Shown here piece by piece: positions 19,554 to 29,255 of a stretch of 64,000 nt of DNA. Every line of letters starts with the position of its first letter. Positions within the stretch are counted from its first letter, which is position 1. The position numbers and the translations under genes are program-made. Source of the DNA: Carboxylicivirga linearis (GTDB lineage Bacteria > Bacteroidota > Bacteroidia > Bacteroidales > Marinilabiliaceae); NCBI RefSeq assembly GCF_018271995.1, contig NZ_JAGUCO010000002.1, forward strand, positions 62,001-126,000, read 5' to 3'. The notes under the pieces were generated by a model. The model had not been told where the DNA came from, did no database searches, and saw only the letters and a program-made list of their open reading frames with translations.

Positions 19554-20879
19554 TTATAACGCCATTGCTGAACTTAAAACTTGATTGTTATCTAATTGTT
19601 TAGCAATATTTAAATCAATAGAAAAATACACTGTTGTTCCCACATTAACAGCTGTTTTAATCCAAATTTTACCATTTAAAAGTTCAACCAAGGCTTTGGA
19701 TATAGTTAAACCTAATCCAGCACCGGAATATTCTCTTTTTAAACGTTCATCGCCCTGGCGAAAACGTTCAAATACAAAAGGTAGGATAGATGGATGAATT
19801 CCAATGCCGCTATCTTTTACAAAAAACTGTATCTTGGATCCGTTCTCATTAATTGTATAACCAATTGTAACAGCTCCTTTATCAGTGAATTTAATTGCGT
19901 TATTTACGAGGTTATTAAAGATTTGAAGAAGTATGTTGTCATCACTTATTATTAAAGAATTCTGTAGTAGTGAATTGTTTTTTACCTTAATATCCAGATC
20001 TTTCTGAATAGCTTTATTGGAGTGAGATATTCTCACATTCTCAAGAAATGAGTCTAAATTAATTGAATTTTCTTTTACTAAAACGGTTCTTGCATCCAGC
20101 TTCGATAGATCCAGTATATTGTCTAATATTCGTAGGAGCAAAGTTCCGTTTTGCTGAATAATATCGAGATATTGATTCTTTTCATCTTCATTAATTTCCT
20201 TATCACGTAATAACTCAGAAAAACCAAGAAGTACATTCATTGGTGTTCGTATTTCGTGACTCATATTAGCTAAAAAGGCTGATTTCACCTGTTCTGATTT
20301 TTCTGCTTTAATCTGTTCAGCTTTATAGTTTTTATTGGCGTAGTAAATTAATGGTATTTCACTTATTAAAAATATAATAGAGATATGGTAGATGTCGAGT
20401 AAGCGATGAAATTCACTTTTATAACCCAGAATAACATTGGGAAAATAATATTCAAAAATAAACAGAGCTGTGATGTTAATAGCAAAAATTATACTCGTTT
20501 TTAAAAAGCTTTTGGCAGGTATAATAAATAATCCCAAAGCAAATACGGCCTGAAAAATTAACAAGGTCGGTCCATTTGATCCTCCGTTTAAAAGCCAGAG
20601 TCCATTTAAGGTGAATAACATAAAAATGGTGAATGACTTTCTAACTATCAGGTATTTGTTTTTAAAGCGTGCCACCCAATATAACCAGGAAAAGAATAGG
20701 GTAATGGCAAAAGTAAATATAGTTAGACTCGTTTGTAAACCAATAATGAGATTAAAGAGTGTAGCAATAAACCCCAGTATTACACCTAAAGCAATAGTTT
20801 TAAGTGCAAAACGGTTTCGAAAATGCATTTCTGCAGGTATAACTGCCTGGTAAATTGATTGTAACTTACTATTCCACAT
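19554..20879 (-). CDS. Membrane sensor histidine kinase (6-TM type), tail-to-tail paralogue
   Basis: A 441-residue kinase with five to six hydrophobic segments in residues 25-185, a coiled-coil link, the HisKA box NMSHEIRTPMNVLLGFSELL, and HATPase motifs NLVNNAIKFT, DSGIGI and GAGLGLTISKAL. It has the same architecture as the convergent kinase gene and probably arose by inverted duplication or shared ancestry, although the membrane parts are poorly conserved by eye. No response regulator is adjacent, so it may feed an orphan or hybrid regulator elsewhere. Confidence 0.9.
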   Translation of the reverse strand: MWNSKLQSIYQAVIPAEMHFRNRFALKTIALGVILGFIATLFNLIIGLQTSLTIFTFAITLFFSWLYWVARFKNKYLIVRKSFTIFMLFTLNGLWLLNGGSNGPTLLIFQAVFALGLFIIPAKSFLKTSIIFAINITALFIFEYYFPNVILGYKSEFHRLLDIYHISIIFLISEIPLIYYANKNYKAEQIKAEKSEQVKSAFLANMSHEIRTPMNVLLGFSELLRDKEINEDEKNQYLDIIQQNGTLLLRILDNILDLSKLDARTVLVKENSINLDSFLENVRISHSNKAIQKDLDIKVKNNSLLQNSLIISDDNILLQIFNNLVNNAIKFTDKGAVTIGYTINENGSKIQFFVKDSGIGIHPSILPFVFERFRQGDERLKREYSGAGLGLTISKALVELLNGKIWIKTAVNVGTTVYFSIDLNIAKQLDNNQVLSSAMAL

Positions 20880-21152
20880 TCAATACAAATAATTGGGTGT
20901 TTTGATATTAATGCTTCGTTATTAAAATTAAGTAAATTAATATTGTATGTTAATATTGATTGACGAAGATGGAATAGATTGTTATGAATGTATGTTTTAA
21001 CTAGTTGAATGAATAGAGAATATTTGTATATGTAACTATACGGTTATGATAATGTCTTTATTTTTAACTGAATTATGGTTAAGAATTCTTAATTAATTTT
21101 GGGTTGTATCTCATTTTAAGTATTCAAGAGATGGATGAAGGTCATAGAGTGA

Positions 21153-22208
21153 TTAGTCATACCTTTTTTTCATATTTTTATTTTTCATGTCTTTAATCAG
21201 TTTAGCTAAGTTTTTACCTTTTTTCTTCTTCTCTTGCACTGTCTGTTGATAATGAATGGCTTCGTTTCTTAGCTTTAGATAACTGTTATATTCTTCAATA
21301 AGTAAACTACCATCTTCCAAGGCACTTAATATAGCACAACCCGGTTCGTTAGTATGAGTGCAATTTTTATATTTGCATTTTTCCGAAAGGTATTTAATAT
21401 CGCTAAAAGAAGTAGTAACAGAATCGGAATCGGAGAGAGCAAGTCCAAATTCTCTTACGCCTGGTGAATCAATTAATAAGCTTCCATTTGAAAGAACAAA
21501 CATTTCGCGATGCGTAGTAGTATGTCGCCCTTTACCAACACTTGTGCTAATGGTTTGAGTTTGTTGTATTTCTTTCTTCACCAACTGATTTAATAAAGTA
21601 CTCTTTCCTGCACCGGATGATCCAATCATTATATAGGTTTGTTGAGGAATAAGTTGCTTTTGAATTGTATCGATAGCGGTGTTGTTTAATGCACTAATTG
21701 CAATGATTGTAATATCCGGAAGTCTGTTTTGAACTTTCTCAACTTTACTTTGCCAATCTGGATCAAGGTCGATTTTATTCATTACAATTATGCATTTAAT
21801 TTTGGCATCTAATAGAGCAACGGTTATTCTTTCCAGTCGATTAATATTAAAATCTCTATCTAAACCTTGCACAATTAATGCAGTATCAATATTAGTGGCC
21901 AGTATTTGAACATCGCTTGTTCGTCCTGCTGTTTTTCTTAAAAGAGTTGTTTTTCTGGGCAGCACTTTTGTTATAATACAACTTTCGGCGTAATTAATTA
22001 TTTCTACCCAATCTCCTGTTTGAGGTAATTCAGATGGAGATAAGGAGTAGAGCATTTGCCCCGTTAGTTCTCCGGTTTTAAATCCACTTTCAGTAATTAT
22101 TTTATAATTGGTTTTGTTTACAGTGGTGACGCGACCTATATTTTCAGTAGAAACACTTACAAATATTTCTGAAAAAGTATTGTAACCGTATGTTTTTAAA
22201 TCACTCAT
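21153..22208 (-). CDS. rsgA: Ribosome small-subunit-dependent GTPase A (RsgA/YjeQ)
   Basis: A 351-residue circularly permuted GTPase. Order seen: OB-fold region (residues about 25-85), G4 motif MNKIDLD, G1 motif GSSGAGKSTLLNQL, switch segment GRHTTTHREM, G3 DSPGVREFGL, and a zinc finger with CKYKNCTHTNEPGC. RsgA matures the 30S subunit and releases RbfA. This form has a longer N-terminus than E. coli RsgA and a Lys-rich tail, so it may be the second, RsgA-like paralogue that many Bacteroidota carry. It is monocistronic. Confidence 0.92.
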   Translation of the reverse strand: MSDLKTYGYNTFSEIFVSVSTENIGRVTTVNKTNYKIITESGFKTGELTGQMLYSLSPSELPQTGDWVEIINYAESCIITKVLPRKTTLLRKTAGRTSDVQILATNIDTALIVQGLDRDFNINRLERITVALLDAKIKCIIVMNKIDLDPDWQSKVEKVQNRLPDITIIAISALNNTAIDTIQKQLIPQQTYIMIGSSGAGKSTLLNQLVKKEIQQTQTISTSVGKGRHTTTHREMFVLSNGSLLIDSPGVREFGLALSDSDSVTTSFSDIKYLSEKCKYKNCTHTNEPGCAILSALEDGSLLIEEYNSYLKLRNEAIHYQQTVQEKKKKGKNLAKLIKDMKNKNMKKRYD

Positions 22209-22275
22209 GATAGATATTAAAGGGTGGATATAAATATACCAAGAAATGGGGATTGTTTATCTATATTGAGTAGCC

Positions 22276-22366
22276 TATTTTCGTAACCTTATTACATGAT
22301 AAAAAATACTATTGGTTATTATTACAAAGCCTTATGAGTTCGCCATTAACTTATAAGGCTTTTTAT
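22276..22366 (+). ncRNA. Candidate small RNA or leader transcript ending in an orphan terminator
   Basis: A near-consensus box TATTTTCG (22276-22283) has a TTG 20 bases upstream (22253-22255). A strong terminator ends at about 22366. The implied transcript of about 75 bases would lie entirely between two divergent genes. It could be a small RNA or an attenuated leader for the nuclease gene. Support is only the two signals. Confidence 0.3.
22326..22366. terminator. Orphan bidirectional terminator
   Basis: AAAGCCTTAT (22326-22335) pairs with ATAAGGCTTT (22353-22362), extended by AGTT/AACT, and is flanked by an A-run-like left side and a T-rich right side (TTTTTATTT). No annotated gene is transcribed into it from either side. 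Confidence 0.75.
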
Positions 22367-22565
22367 TTATCAATGAAAATATTTTTCTATACTGATTGAT
22401 ATTAGACTAAATAGTCTAGAGGTTCTGATTTTCATATAATTTTACAAGTGTTTATAAATAGCCTAATGTTCGATGTTAAATTATTTTCAATCAATTGTTT
22501 ATTAAACATAAAGAGTGGGGTGAAGTTGTAAAACTGTTACTTTTGTTTCTCAGAATTGGGAAACT

Positions 22566-23573
22566 ATGAAAAGAATAATTTTAGGACTACTGTGTCTGGT
22601 AGGGGTGAATTCCTATGGCCAGATACCAGAGGGATATTATTCCTCAACAATTGGATTAGAAGGTATTGAACTGAAAGATGCCTTATATAACCTGATTAAA
22701 GGACACAAAGAGTATTATTACACCTCCAGCTCTACTGATACCTGGGATATTTTAAAAGAAGCTGATGCTGATGAAAGTAATCATGAAAATGTGATTTTGA
22801 TTTATTCAGGAGAGAGTGTAAATGGGGAACAGGAATACAACAGTGGAAATGGTTGGACCCGAGAGCATGTATGGGCTAAGTCGCGGGGCGATTTTGGAAC
22901 CGATAAAGGAGCCGGAACTGATTGTCATAACCTGAAAGCTTGCTCTGCTTCGGTAAATAGTACCAGAAGTAATCGTGCCTTTGGAGAAGGAGGTAGTGAA
23001 GTGTGGTATAACAATTATTTTACAGGATGTTACAAAGGGACGGATTATACTTTTGAGCCACGAGATGAAGTAAAAGGCGACGTTGCACGGATTATCTTTT
23101 ATATGGCAACGCGCTATAACGGTGATGATGGAGAACCTGATTTGGATTTGACTGAAATGGTGCTGCCTTCAACTGATAAGCAACCAATACATGGTATTCA
23201 ATCGGTTCTACTTAAGTGGCATAAGGAAGATCCGGTTGATGATTTTGAAGTTAACCGGAATAATGTTGTTTATACTTTTCAAGAAAATAGAAATCCATTT
23301 GTTGATCATCCGGAATTTGTTGATTTGATTTGGGGGAATGCAACTGCTGTTAACACCATTTCGAATGACGAATTAGATTGCCTTTACACTGGTGGTGTTA
23401 TGCATATAACATCATCAACCGTATTTTATAAAGTAGATGTTTATAATATTACCGGACAAAAGGTATTATCAAATAAAGCTAATGGAAGTAAAGCGATGGA
23501 TTTGCCGTTAAACAAACATGGTTTGTTTCTTATTGTAGTTGATGGTAAAAGAACCATTAAAGTAAGTTTGTAA
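22566..23573 (+). CDS. Secreted endonuclease I family nuclease with type IX secretion domain
   Basis: A 335-residue protein. Signal peptide (MKRIILGLLCLVGVNSYGQ), endonuclease I domain at about 45-255 with the metal-binding active-site segment YNSGNGWTREHVWAKS and GTDCHNLKACSASVNSTRSN, and a C-terminal region of about 60 residues (YKVDVYNITGQKVLS, then MDLPLNKHGLFLIVV and a basic end) that matches type A sorting domains of the type IX secretion system. It probably degrades extracellular DNA and RNA for nutrition or biofilm turnover. It is monocistronic. Confidence 0.92.
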   Translation: MKRIILGLLCLVGVNSYGQIPEGYYSSTIGLEGIELKDALYNLIKGHKEYYYTSSSTDTWDILKEADADESNHENVILIYSGESVNGEQEYNSGNGWTREHVWAKSRGDFGTDKGAGTDCHNLKACSASVNSTRSNRAFGEGGSEVWYNNYFTGCYKGTDYTFEPRDEVKGDVARIIFYMATRYNGDDGEPDLDLTEMVLPSTDKQPIHGIQSVLLKWHKEDPVDDFEVNRNNVVYTFQENRNPFVDHPEFVDLIWGNATAVNTISNDELDCLYTGGVMHITSSTVFYKVDVYNITGQKVLSNKANGSKAMDLPLNKHGLFLIVVDGKRTIKVSL

Positions 23574-23595
23574 TTTTTTTAACGAGTAAGCATAT

Positions 23596-23632
23596 AAAAA
23601 AATGGCCGGAGATGATTCACCGGCCATTTTTT
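23596..23632. terminator. Bidirectional terminator between the nuclease and dipeptidase genes
   Basis: AAAAAATGGCCGG pairs perfectly with CCGGCCATTTTTT around a ten-base loop. It serves both converging genes. Confidence 0.92.
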
Positions 23633-23652
23633 ATATTTTAACATTAGTAAGA

Positions 23653-25335
23653 TTATTCATCTTTAGGTAATTCACGCATTTTTAACTTGTTTCCTGCATC
23701 TTTCACCACATTTCGGTAATATTCTTCTGAATATCCCGGGAACTTTGCATGAGCCGGATTTCCATGTTCGTTACGCTTAAATTCTCCGTTTTCTTCTTCG
23801 TGGAGATTACCATCATTATATTTTACCATCAAAAATTCACCAAGCTGACGCCATCTTTCAGTTACTATTTCAGCCTGATTACAGCAAAAATCAGTTAAGA
23901 ACTGACGAGCTAATTCCGGGTTTTGATCATATAATGCTTTTGCTGATTGATCAATGGCCACCGTGTAAGTAGTTAAGTTATCTTCCAATTCTTTTTGCAC
24001 TTTTTTGATGTCTTCAATCATATAGCTATAACGACCATATGCCTGGTTGCTTACAAAAGTAAATACCCAAAAGGAAGAATCCCAGGTGAAGTTAAGTAAA
24101 TCACCGTTTCCTTGAGCTAAACAATACGGAACATCAACTATACCAGCATACATAGGCATATATACAGTTGAAGCGGCATCATCCACACCAAACCATAAAA
24201 TCCCACCGATGTGAGAGGGTAACCAATTGCGCATTTGAGCTACAAATGAAAAGCCGGTTTGCTGCGTGGCAATTGCACGTTCGTTGAAGTAAGTAGCATC
24301 ATCTACTTCCCATGTTAACGGACGAAAACGATAAGGGATATTGTAAGGACCTGCACCGGCATCTTTTGTCATATCCAGTGGTGTATCTTCATAATGGTCG
24401 CGCATAATATTCATCACATCACGATGTGAAATTTTGCGATTAGGTTTGATGAATAAAGGCATGCGATTAGTTGAATTACCTTGCGCATACTCCACATATT
24501 CTCCCATTTCAGCCGGATTCATAATATTAAATGCACTCCAAACACGCGCTTCGCAAAATCGTACAGCACCAAAATCAAGAGGAGCATAGGCATCAGCAAA
24601 ACTAAAATCCTTTTTCTTACCATCGAAATACCCTTTTTCTTTGGCAAAATCAATAACATCTTTGGAGTTAAAAACATTTGCAGTTGGATCATCAAATCTG
24701 TTTTCTTTTTGATAATCAAAAGTGGTAATTCTTGATTGATTTGCATGCGCCGAAACATAACCGTCAGGAATTTGAATGGCTACCCAATTGGCACCTTTAT
24801 AACCTTGGCCTTTACCAATTAACTCCATAATCCAAACTTCATCTTTATCGGCAATAGAGAATGACTCACCTGAGCTGTAATATCCATATTCTTCAACCAG
24901 ACTTGTCATTATTTGAATCGCTTCTCGTGCACTTTTAGAGCGTTGAAGAGCAATGTAAATTAAACTACCATAATCAATAAGTCCGTCAGGATTGTGTAAT
25001 TCAGAACGGCCTCCAAATGTTGTTTCGGCTATGGTAACCTGGTGTTCGTTCATATTGCCAATTACTGTATAAGTCTGTTTTGCCTGTGCTATTTCTCCCA
25101 GATATTTTCCTGTATCCCATTCATATACTTTTAACAATGAGCCAGTTTCGTAAGTTGCTGCAGGCCAATAGTACAACTCTCCATATAAATCATGCGAATC
25201 GGCTGCATATGATACCATTGTAGATCCGTCAACCGATGCATTTTTTGTAATCAGCACATTGGTGCAGGCATTTCCCGGTAACGAAATTATTAATGCTATT
25301 GCCAATGCACTTGCAAGGGCCGTTAGTTTTTTCAT
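23653..25335 (-). CDS. C69-family dipeptidase (secreted)
   Basis: A 560-residue Ntn-type peptidase. The signal peptide (MKKLTALASALAIALIISLP, then GNA) is followed at once by Cys of ACTNVLITKNAS, which should become the N-terminal nucleophile after cleavage. GSTMVSYAADSHD and the ETTFGGRSEL motif fit family C69 (PepD). Expected activity is broad dipeptide hydrolysis in the periplasm or outside. The longest frame begins at TTG 25362; ATG 25335 was chosen because the signal peptide starts there and the -7 box at 25370-25377 would put transcription start near 25363. Confidence 0.92.
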   Translation of the reverse strand: MKKLTALASALAIALIISLPGNACTNVLITKNASVDGSTMVSYAADSHDLYGELYYWPAATYETGSLLKVYEWDTGKYLGEIAQAKQTYTVIGNMNEHQVTIAETTFGGRSELHNPDGLIDYGSLIYIALQRSKSAREAIQIMTSLVEEYGYYSSGESFSIADKDEVWIMELIGKGQGYKGANWVAIQIPDGYVSAHANQSRITTFDYQKENRFDDPTANVFNSKDVIDFAKEKGYFDGKKKDFSFADAYAPLDFGAVRFCEARVWSAFNIMNPAEMGEYVEYAQGNSTNRMPLFIKPNRKISHRDVMNIMRDHYEDTPLDMTKDAGAGPYNIPYRFRPLTWEVDDATYFNERAIATQQTGFSFVAQMRNWLPSHIGGILWFGVDDAASTVYMPMYAGIVDVPYCLAQGNGDLLNFTWDSSFWVFTFVSNQAYGRYSYMIEDIKKVQKELEDNLTTYTVAIDQSAKALYDQNPELARQFLTDFCCNQAEIVTERWRQLGEFLMVKYNDGNLHEEENGEFKRNEHGNPAHAKFPGYSEEYYRNVVKDAGNKLKMRELPKDE

Positions 25336-25641
25336 ATTCAATTTTTTTTTTGATTGGTTCAATAGATGGCAAATATAAGAATTCTAAAATATCAGCCTAT
25401 TGTGCTATTCATTGTTAAGAAACTGTACTGCCTGTTTTGTCAGCCATAAATGAGTTTTAGCCGGTTTTATTAATATTAACTAATTCTTATCATTTTAAAC
25501 TTGCCACTTTCAAACTTATTTATTATTGTTGTAATACTTGATTAAGAAAGGGAAAGTACTCGTTTGAATACCAAATTTTCATAGATGGTTTTGATGCGGT
25601 ATTTTTTATCTGGTTAGGTAATCCAAATCGAGAAGAGGTAT
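25336..25641. other. Divergent intergenic region, 306 bases
   Basis: It holds the -7 box of the C69 gene (25370-25377). I see no convincing promoter for the PAS kinase gene, and no repeat or hairpin. Confidence 0.5.
25370..25377 (-). promoter_or_regulatory. Promoter -7 box for the C69 dipeptidase
   Basis: On the minus strand the box reads TATATTTG, a full TAnnTTTG match 35 bases before the ATG. No clear -33. Confidence 0.45.
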
Positions 25642-27453
25642 ATGGGGATAACGGGTGAGTTAAAGAATGCGTTGGACCAGTCTGCAAGAATTATTGTTCT
25701 TACTGATTATTATGGGACCATTTTGTATGTAAATAGAGCGTTTGAAAAGCGATATGGTTATACAAAGGAAGAAGCGCTTGGGAAAAACCCTAGGATATTT
25801 AACACAGGTTATCACGATAAACAATTCTATAAAGATTTATGGAATACAATACGAAATGGTGAGAGTTGGGAAGGTGTCTTTCGAAACAGAACCAAGCAAG
25901 GTGATTACATTTGGGAGAAGGCCAATATTAGTCCTGTTAAAAATGACGATGGAAAAATTACTTACTTCTTGGCTGTAAAAGAAGATGTAACAAATGAGAG
26001 GGCCATAGCCGATCAGCTTGAGAAAGATCATTATTTCCTTGAAGAGTTATTTTCAAACTCACCCATTGGAATTGCCATTGTAGAACCTATCTACTCATCA
26101 GCTAATACACTTGATGATTTTCTTATTATTAAAGCCAACCCTTCAGCCGGAAGAATAACTGATAAATTGGGCTTGGTTGGGTTAACTATCAAAGATTTTT
26201 TACCTGAAGAAGTGGTTACCCTCGATCGGTTAAAAATAATGACCGATCGTAAGTTTTCGTTCGAGACACATTTAAATGATATAGGTAAATATCTTCGATT
26301 CAGATCTTTTCCCTTTGGGAAAGATTACGTCTGTATTTTCTTCTATGATGTGAGTCACTATTTGTCTTCTATTAAGGCATTGGAAACCAGTGAAGAAAGG
26401 TATTTTAGAGTGGTTGAGGATTCGCCTGCATTAATTAGTAGGTTTGATGAAGAAGGTACTCTGCGGTATGTTAATAATCAATACTGCAAATTTTTTGATG
26501 CTGAACAAAGTGAATTGGTTGGAACCAGTTTTTTGAACCATATACCAGAAGAGGAAAGGGATAAAGTATGGAGTAGTATTAAAAAGCTTACACCGGAATA
26601 TCCTTTTAGTGAAATAGATTTACGAGTTGTGTTAAAAGATGGTTCAATCAGATGGATGCATCGATTAGATAGGGCCTTGTTGGATTCGAATAATAAAATA
26701 TTTGAGTTTCAATCGGTGTCGATGGATATAACCACTGTTAAGCAAACCGAAGATCATCTGAAGCGACTAAATAATACAAAAGACAAGCTTTTCTCGATTA
26801 TAGCGCATGATGTAAAAAATCCTTTTAATATCATCCTGGGTTTCTCTAATTTGCTGAAGAATAATATGGATCATTACAGCAAAGATCAGATAAAGGAGTA
26901 TGTTGAAAGAATACTATCTGCCAGCGAAAATGTTTATAAGTTGCTGGATGATTTGTTGGTATGGGCCAAGTCGCAGTTAGGTCATATGGTAGTAGCAAAG
27001 CAGCATTTGACTTTATCATCATTAATACACGAAGCGTTTGATAGTTTTGCTATTCAGGCAAATGAAAAAGGTGTGGAACTGGTAAATAATATTGGTAATG
27101 ATGTTATTATTGATGCTGACATGGAGATGATGCGTTTTGTGATTCGAAATCTGATTCATAATGGTATTAAATTTACGAATGCCGCAGGGCAAGTAAATTG
27201 TTCTTGTTTCTCTAATGGCAAATATGAGATTGTTTCAATAAGAGATACAGGGGTTGGAATTAATGCTAAAAAGTTAGATACGCTTTTTGATATTGGTGAA
27301 TTTATGGCCACATCAGGAACTGCTCAGGAAAAAGGAACCGGAATTGGTCTTAATTTATCGCGTGAATTAATTGAGAAAAATGGCGGTAAAATAGAGGTTG
27401 AGAGTGAGGTAGGAGTGGGAACGGTATTTAAAGTATACCTCCCCAAGTCATAA
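25642..27453 (+). CDS. Soluble PAS-domain sensor histidine kinase
   Basis: A 603-residue cytoplasmic kinase with no membrane helix. PAS 1 at about 8-115 (ITYFLAVKEDVTNE closes it), a PAS-like region at about 130-245, PAS 3 at about 255-370, then a HisKA box (FSIIAHDVKNPFNIILGFS) and HATPase motifs (NLIHNGIKFT, DTGVGI, GTGIGLNLSREL). It probably senses an internal signal such as redox state or a small ligand. The gene lies between two divergent or convergent C69 dipeptidase genes. No regulator gene is adjacent. Confidence 0.9.
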   Translation: MGITGELKNALDQSARIIVLTDYYGTILYVNRAFEKRYGYTKEEALGKNPRIFNTGYHDKQFYKDLWNTIRNGESWEGVFRNRTKQGDYIWEKANISPVKNDDGKITYFLAVKEDVTNERAIADQLEKDHYFLEELFSNSPIGIAIVEPIYSSANTLDDFLIIKANPSAGRITDKLGLVGLTIKDFLPEEVVTLDRLKIMTDRKFSFETHLNDIGKYLRFRSFPFGKDYVCIFFYDVSHYLSSIKALETSEERYFRVVEDSPALISRFDEEGTLRYVNNQYCKFFDAEQSELVGTSFLNHIPEEERDKVWSSIKKLTPEYPFSEIDLRVVLKDGSIRWMHRLDRALLDSNNKIFEFQSVSMDITTVKQTEDHLKRLNNTKDKLFSIIAHDVKNPFNIILGFSNLLKNNMDHYSKDQIKEYVERILSASENVYKLLDDLLVWAKSQLGHMVVAKQHLTLSSLIHEAFDSFAIQANEKGVELVNNIGNDVIIDADMEMMRFVIRNLIHNGIKFTNAAGQVNCSCFSNGKYEIVSIRDTGVGINAKKLDTLFDIGEFMATSGTAQEKGTGIGLNLSRELIEKNGGKIEVESEVGVGTVFKVYLPKS

Positions 27454-27487
27454 AAAAAACTGCGATTCAGATTAATCTAAACCGCAG
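27452..27487 (-). terminator. Terminator of the second C69 gene
   Basis: On the minus strand CTGCGGTTTAGATT pairs with AATCTGAATCGCAG (two G-T pairs), followed by TTTTTTTT. The T-run overlaps the stop codon of the convergent kinase gene. Confidence 0.85.
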
Positions 27488-27512
27488 CTTATTCTATATA
27501 GGTAATATCTAT

Positions 27513-29096
27513 TTAAAATTTCTCATCGTATTTAGTCCACAAATCATCGCCAATCTGCCAGGCTTTACTAACTACTTTATTTCCCCAATCAATTGTATAT
27601 CTGGTTAGATAAGCCTTGGTTTGTTTTGAGTTCATGCTCATGGCTTTTCGCTCTGTTTCGGTTTGTTTTGAAAAGATTTCTTTCTGCAACGGCAATAATA
27701 CTTTATCCACATCATGTCTGGCATCATTCCATCGTAAAGCAGCCAAAGTACTCATTCTATTAAATGCCCACCATGCTGAGTTGCGATTGAATCCGTTTCG
27801 ACCAGGTGTTTTGTATGATTCCGGTAAATCAGTTACACTACAGTAAATAGGAATGTATACCGATGTAGCAATATTATCTTGTGCAAACCAAACTATTCCT
27901 CCGATTTCATCTGGCAACCAATCACGACTTTGTGTAATTGTTCCGTACATGGTATACCATCTGGCTATAGTTCTTTCGCCTAGTTTGCCCCAGCCACCGC
28001 TGATATCATGTAAATCATATTTATCGTATGGCATAAATGGATTGGCATAAGGGTGTGGGATAGTATCACCATCTTCTGTTACCTTTTTTAGATGACCAAC
28101 CATGTCGTAGGGTGTGCCTTCGTAATAATCCTTAAACATCTCAACCATTTTCTCTAAGGAAATTTTGCTATCTGGCTTTACTGAAAAAGGAAAATCTCTG
28201 GCTTCAGGGTCAAGTTTTAAAGAAGGAGCAGCTAAACTTAACACTCTCCATTCGCGTCTGGTAGCGGCCATTGATTCTCTACCTTCGGGTGCGTATGCGT
28301 CAGCAAACCTGAATGGCTCATCGGGATTATACCAGGCACTATCACGAGCCATATCAAATATATTATCCGAATACATAAAATAATCGGTATTGGTAGTGTC
28401 AATCTCCTGAATACGTGCTGCATTGGCATTTACACTAATATGGTTATCAGGCACCCGCTGAGCAACCCAAATTGATCCCACATTATTTGTACCGGGACCA
28501 ACGATTTCCAGATGCCATACTTCTTTTTTATCAGCAATAGTAAGACATTCCCCATAATCGCTATAGCCATATTTTTTAGTTAGTTCACCTGACATTTTTA
28601 TGGCCTCGCGGGCGGTTGAGCATCTTTCCAGCATTAATTTTATAAGACGCTGACAGTCTATCAAGCCTTTATCAGATACTAAACTTTCCCTTCCCCCAAA
28701 GGTGGATTCTCCAATAGCTAATTGTTTGGTGTTCATACAGGGGTAGGCAGAGTTAATATAGCCATAGGTTTCTCTAACCTGAGGTATCTTTCCAACTTCT
28801 GTATGTTTATAAGCCGGCATTTTTCGTGAGTCATCATTCTCACGCTTATACATTGTTACTTTATCTCTTCTTCCGTGTCTCTCTTCCGGTACAATATTAA
28901 CCCACGACCGTGTTCTGTGGCTGTCATCGGTATGTGAAGTCATTACAGAGCCATCGTAAGTAGCATTTTTACCCACAGTAATGGTTGTGCAACCTTCCGG
29001 TACGCCTGCTTCCCAATCGCCTTTGATTTGTGATGAACAGGTTAACTGGTGAATAATAAACAATGATAGTAAGGCTATTTTAGCTTGCATATACAT
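27513..29096 (-). CDS. C69-family dipeptidase (secreted), second copy
   Basis: A 527-residue peptidase of family C69. After a short signal peptide (ending near LTCSSQ) and a linker comes EGCTTITVGKNATYDGSVM, with Cys as nucleophile in the position usual for the family. GESTFGGRESLVS is the second family motif. Unlike the first copy, about 15 residues separate the predicted signal cleavage from Cys, so a propeptide must be removed, or the signal is cleaved later. It is diverged from the copy at 23653, so this is not a recent duplication. A second in-frame ATG lies two codons on. Confidence 0.9.
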   Translation of the reverse strand: MYMQAKIALLSLFIIHQLTCSSQIKGDWEAGVPEGCTTITVGKNATYDGSVMTSHTDDSHRTRSWVNIVPEERHGRRDKVTMYKRENDDSRKMPAYKHTEVGKIPQVRETYGYINSAYPCMNTKQLAIGESTFGGRESLVSDKGLIDCQRLIKLMLERCSTAREAIKMSGELTKKYGYSDYGECLTIADKKEVWHLEIVGPGTNNVGSIWVAQRVPDNHISVNANAARIQEIDTTNTDYFMYSDNIFDMARDSAWYNPDEPFRFADAYAPEGRESMAATRREWRVLSLAAPSLKLDPEARDFPFSVKPDSKISLEKMVEMFKDYYEGTPYDMVGHLKKVTEDGDTIPHPYANPFMPYDKYDLHDISGGWGKLGERTIARWYTMYGTITQSRDWLPDEIGGIVWFAQDNIATSVYIPIYCSVTDLPESYKTPGRNGFNRNSAWWAFNRMSTLAALRWNDARHDVDKVLLPLQKEIFSKQTETERKAMSMNSKQTKAYLTRYTIDWGNKVVSKAWQIGDDLWTKYDEKF

Positions 29097-29130
29097 TTGT
29101 TTTATGAGTTTAAGATTTCAATCAAGAAAA

Positions 29131-29138
29131 CAAAAATA
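29131..29138 (-). promoter_or_regulatory. Promoter -7 box for the second C69 gene
   Basis: On the minus strand the box reads TATTTTTG (full TAnnTTTG), with a TTG-like -33 about 16 bases upstream. Confidence 0.4.
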
Positions 29139-29210
29139 AAAAATGTTCATGGTACAACATCTTTTTACGGCTTTTAAAATATAATATACCATCAAAACGT
29201 TTGGTTTTTA

Positions 29211-29218
29211 TAAATTTG
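29211..29218 (+). promoter_or_regulatory. Promoter -7 box for the AsmA gene
   Basis: TAAATTTG is a full match to TAnnTTTG. Its transcript would start near 29225, downstream of the ATG at 29220, which supports the later ATG at 29256 as the true start. Confidence 0.45.
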
Positions 29219-29255
29219 AATGATTGCAAACAGATATAAAATAATTATTTATAAT

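Larger units (their letters stand above)
22209..22565. other. Divergent intergenic region with an orphan terminator
   Basis: The 357 bases separate rsgA (minus) from the endonuclease gene (plus). The only strong signals are a promoter-like pair and the terminator at 22326-22366, treated as separate entries. No open frame of note. Confidence 0.5.

Noticed and set aside
27616-28429. Several open frames on the strand opposite the second C69 gene
   Set aside because: They are shadows of the C69 coding region and show no family features.
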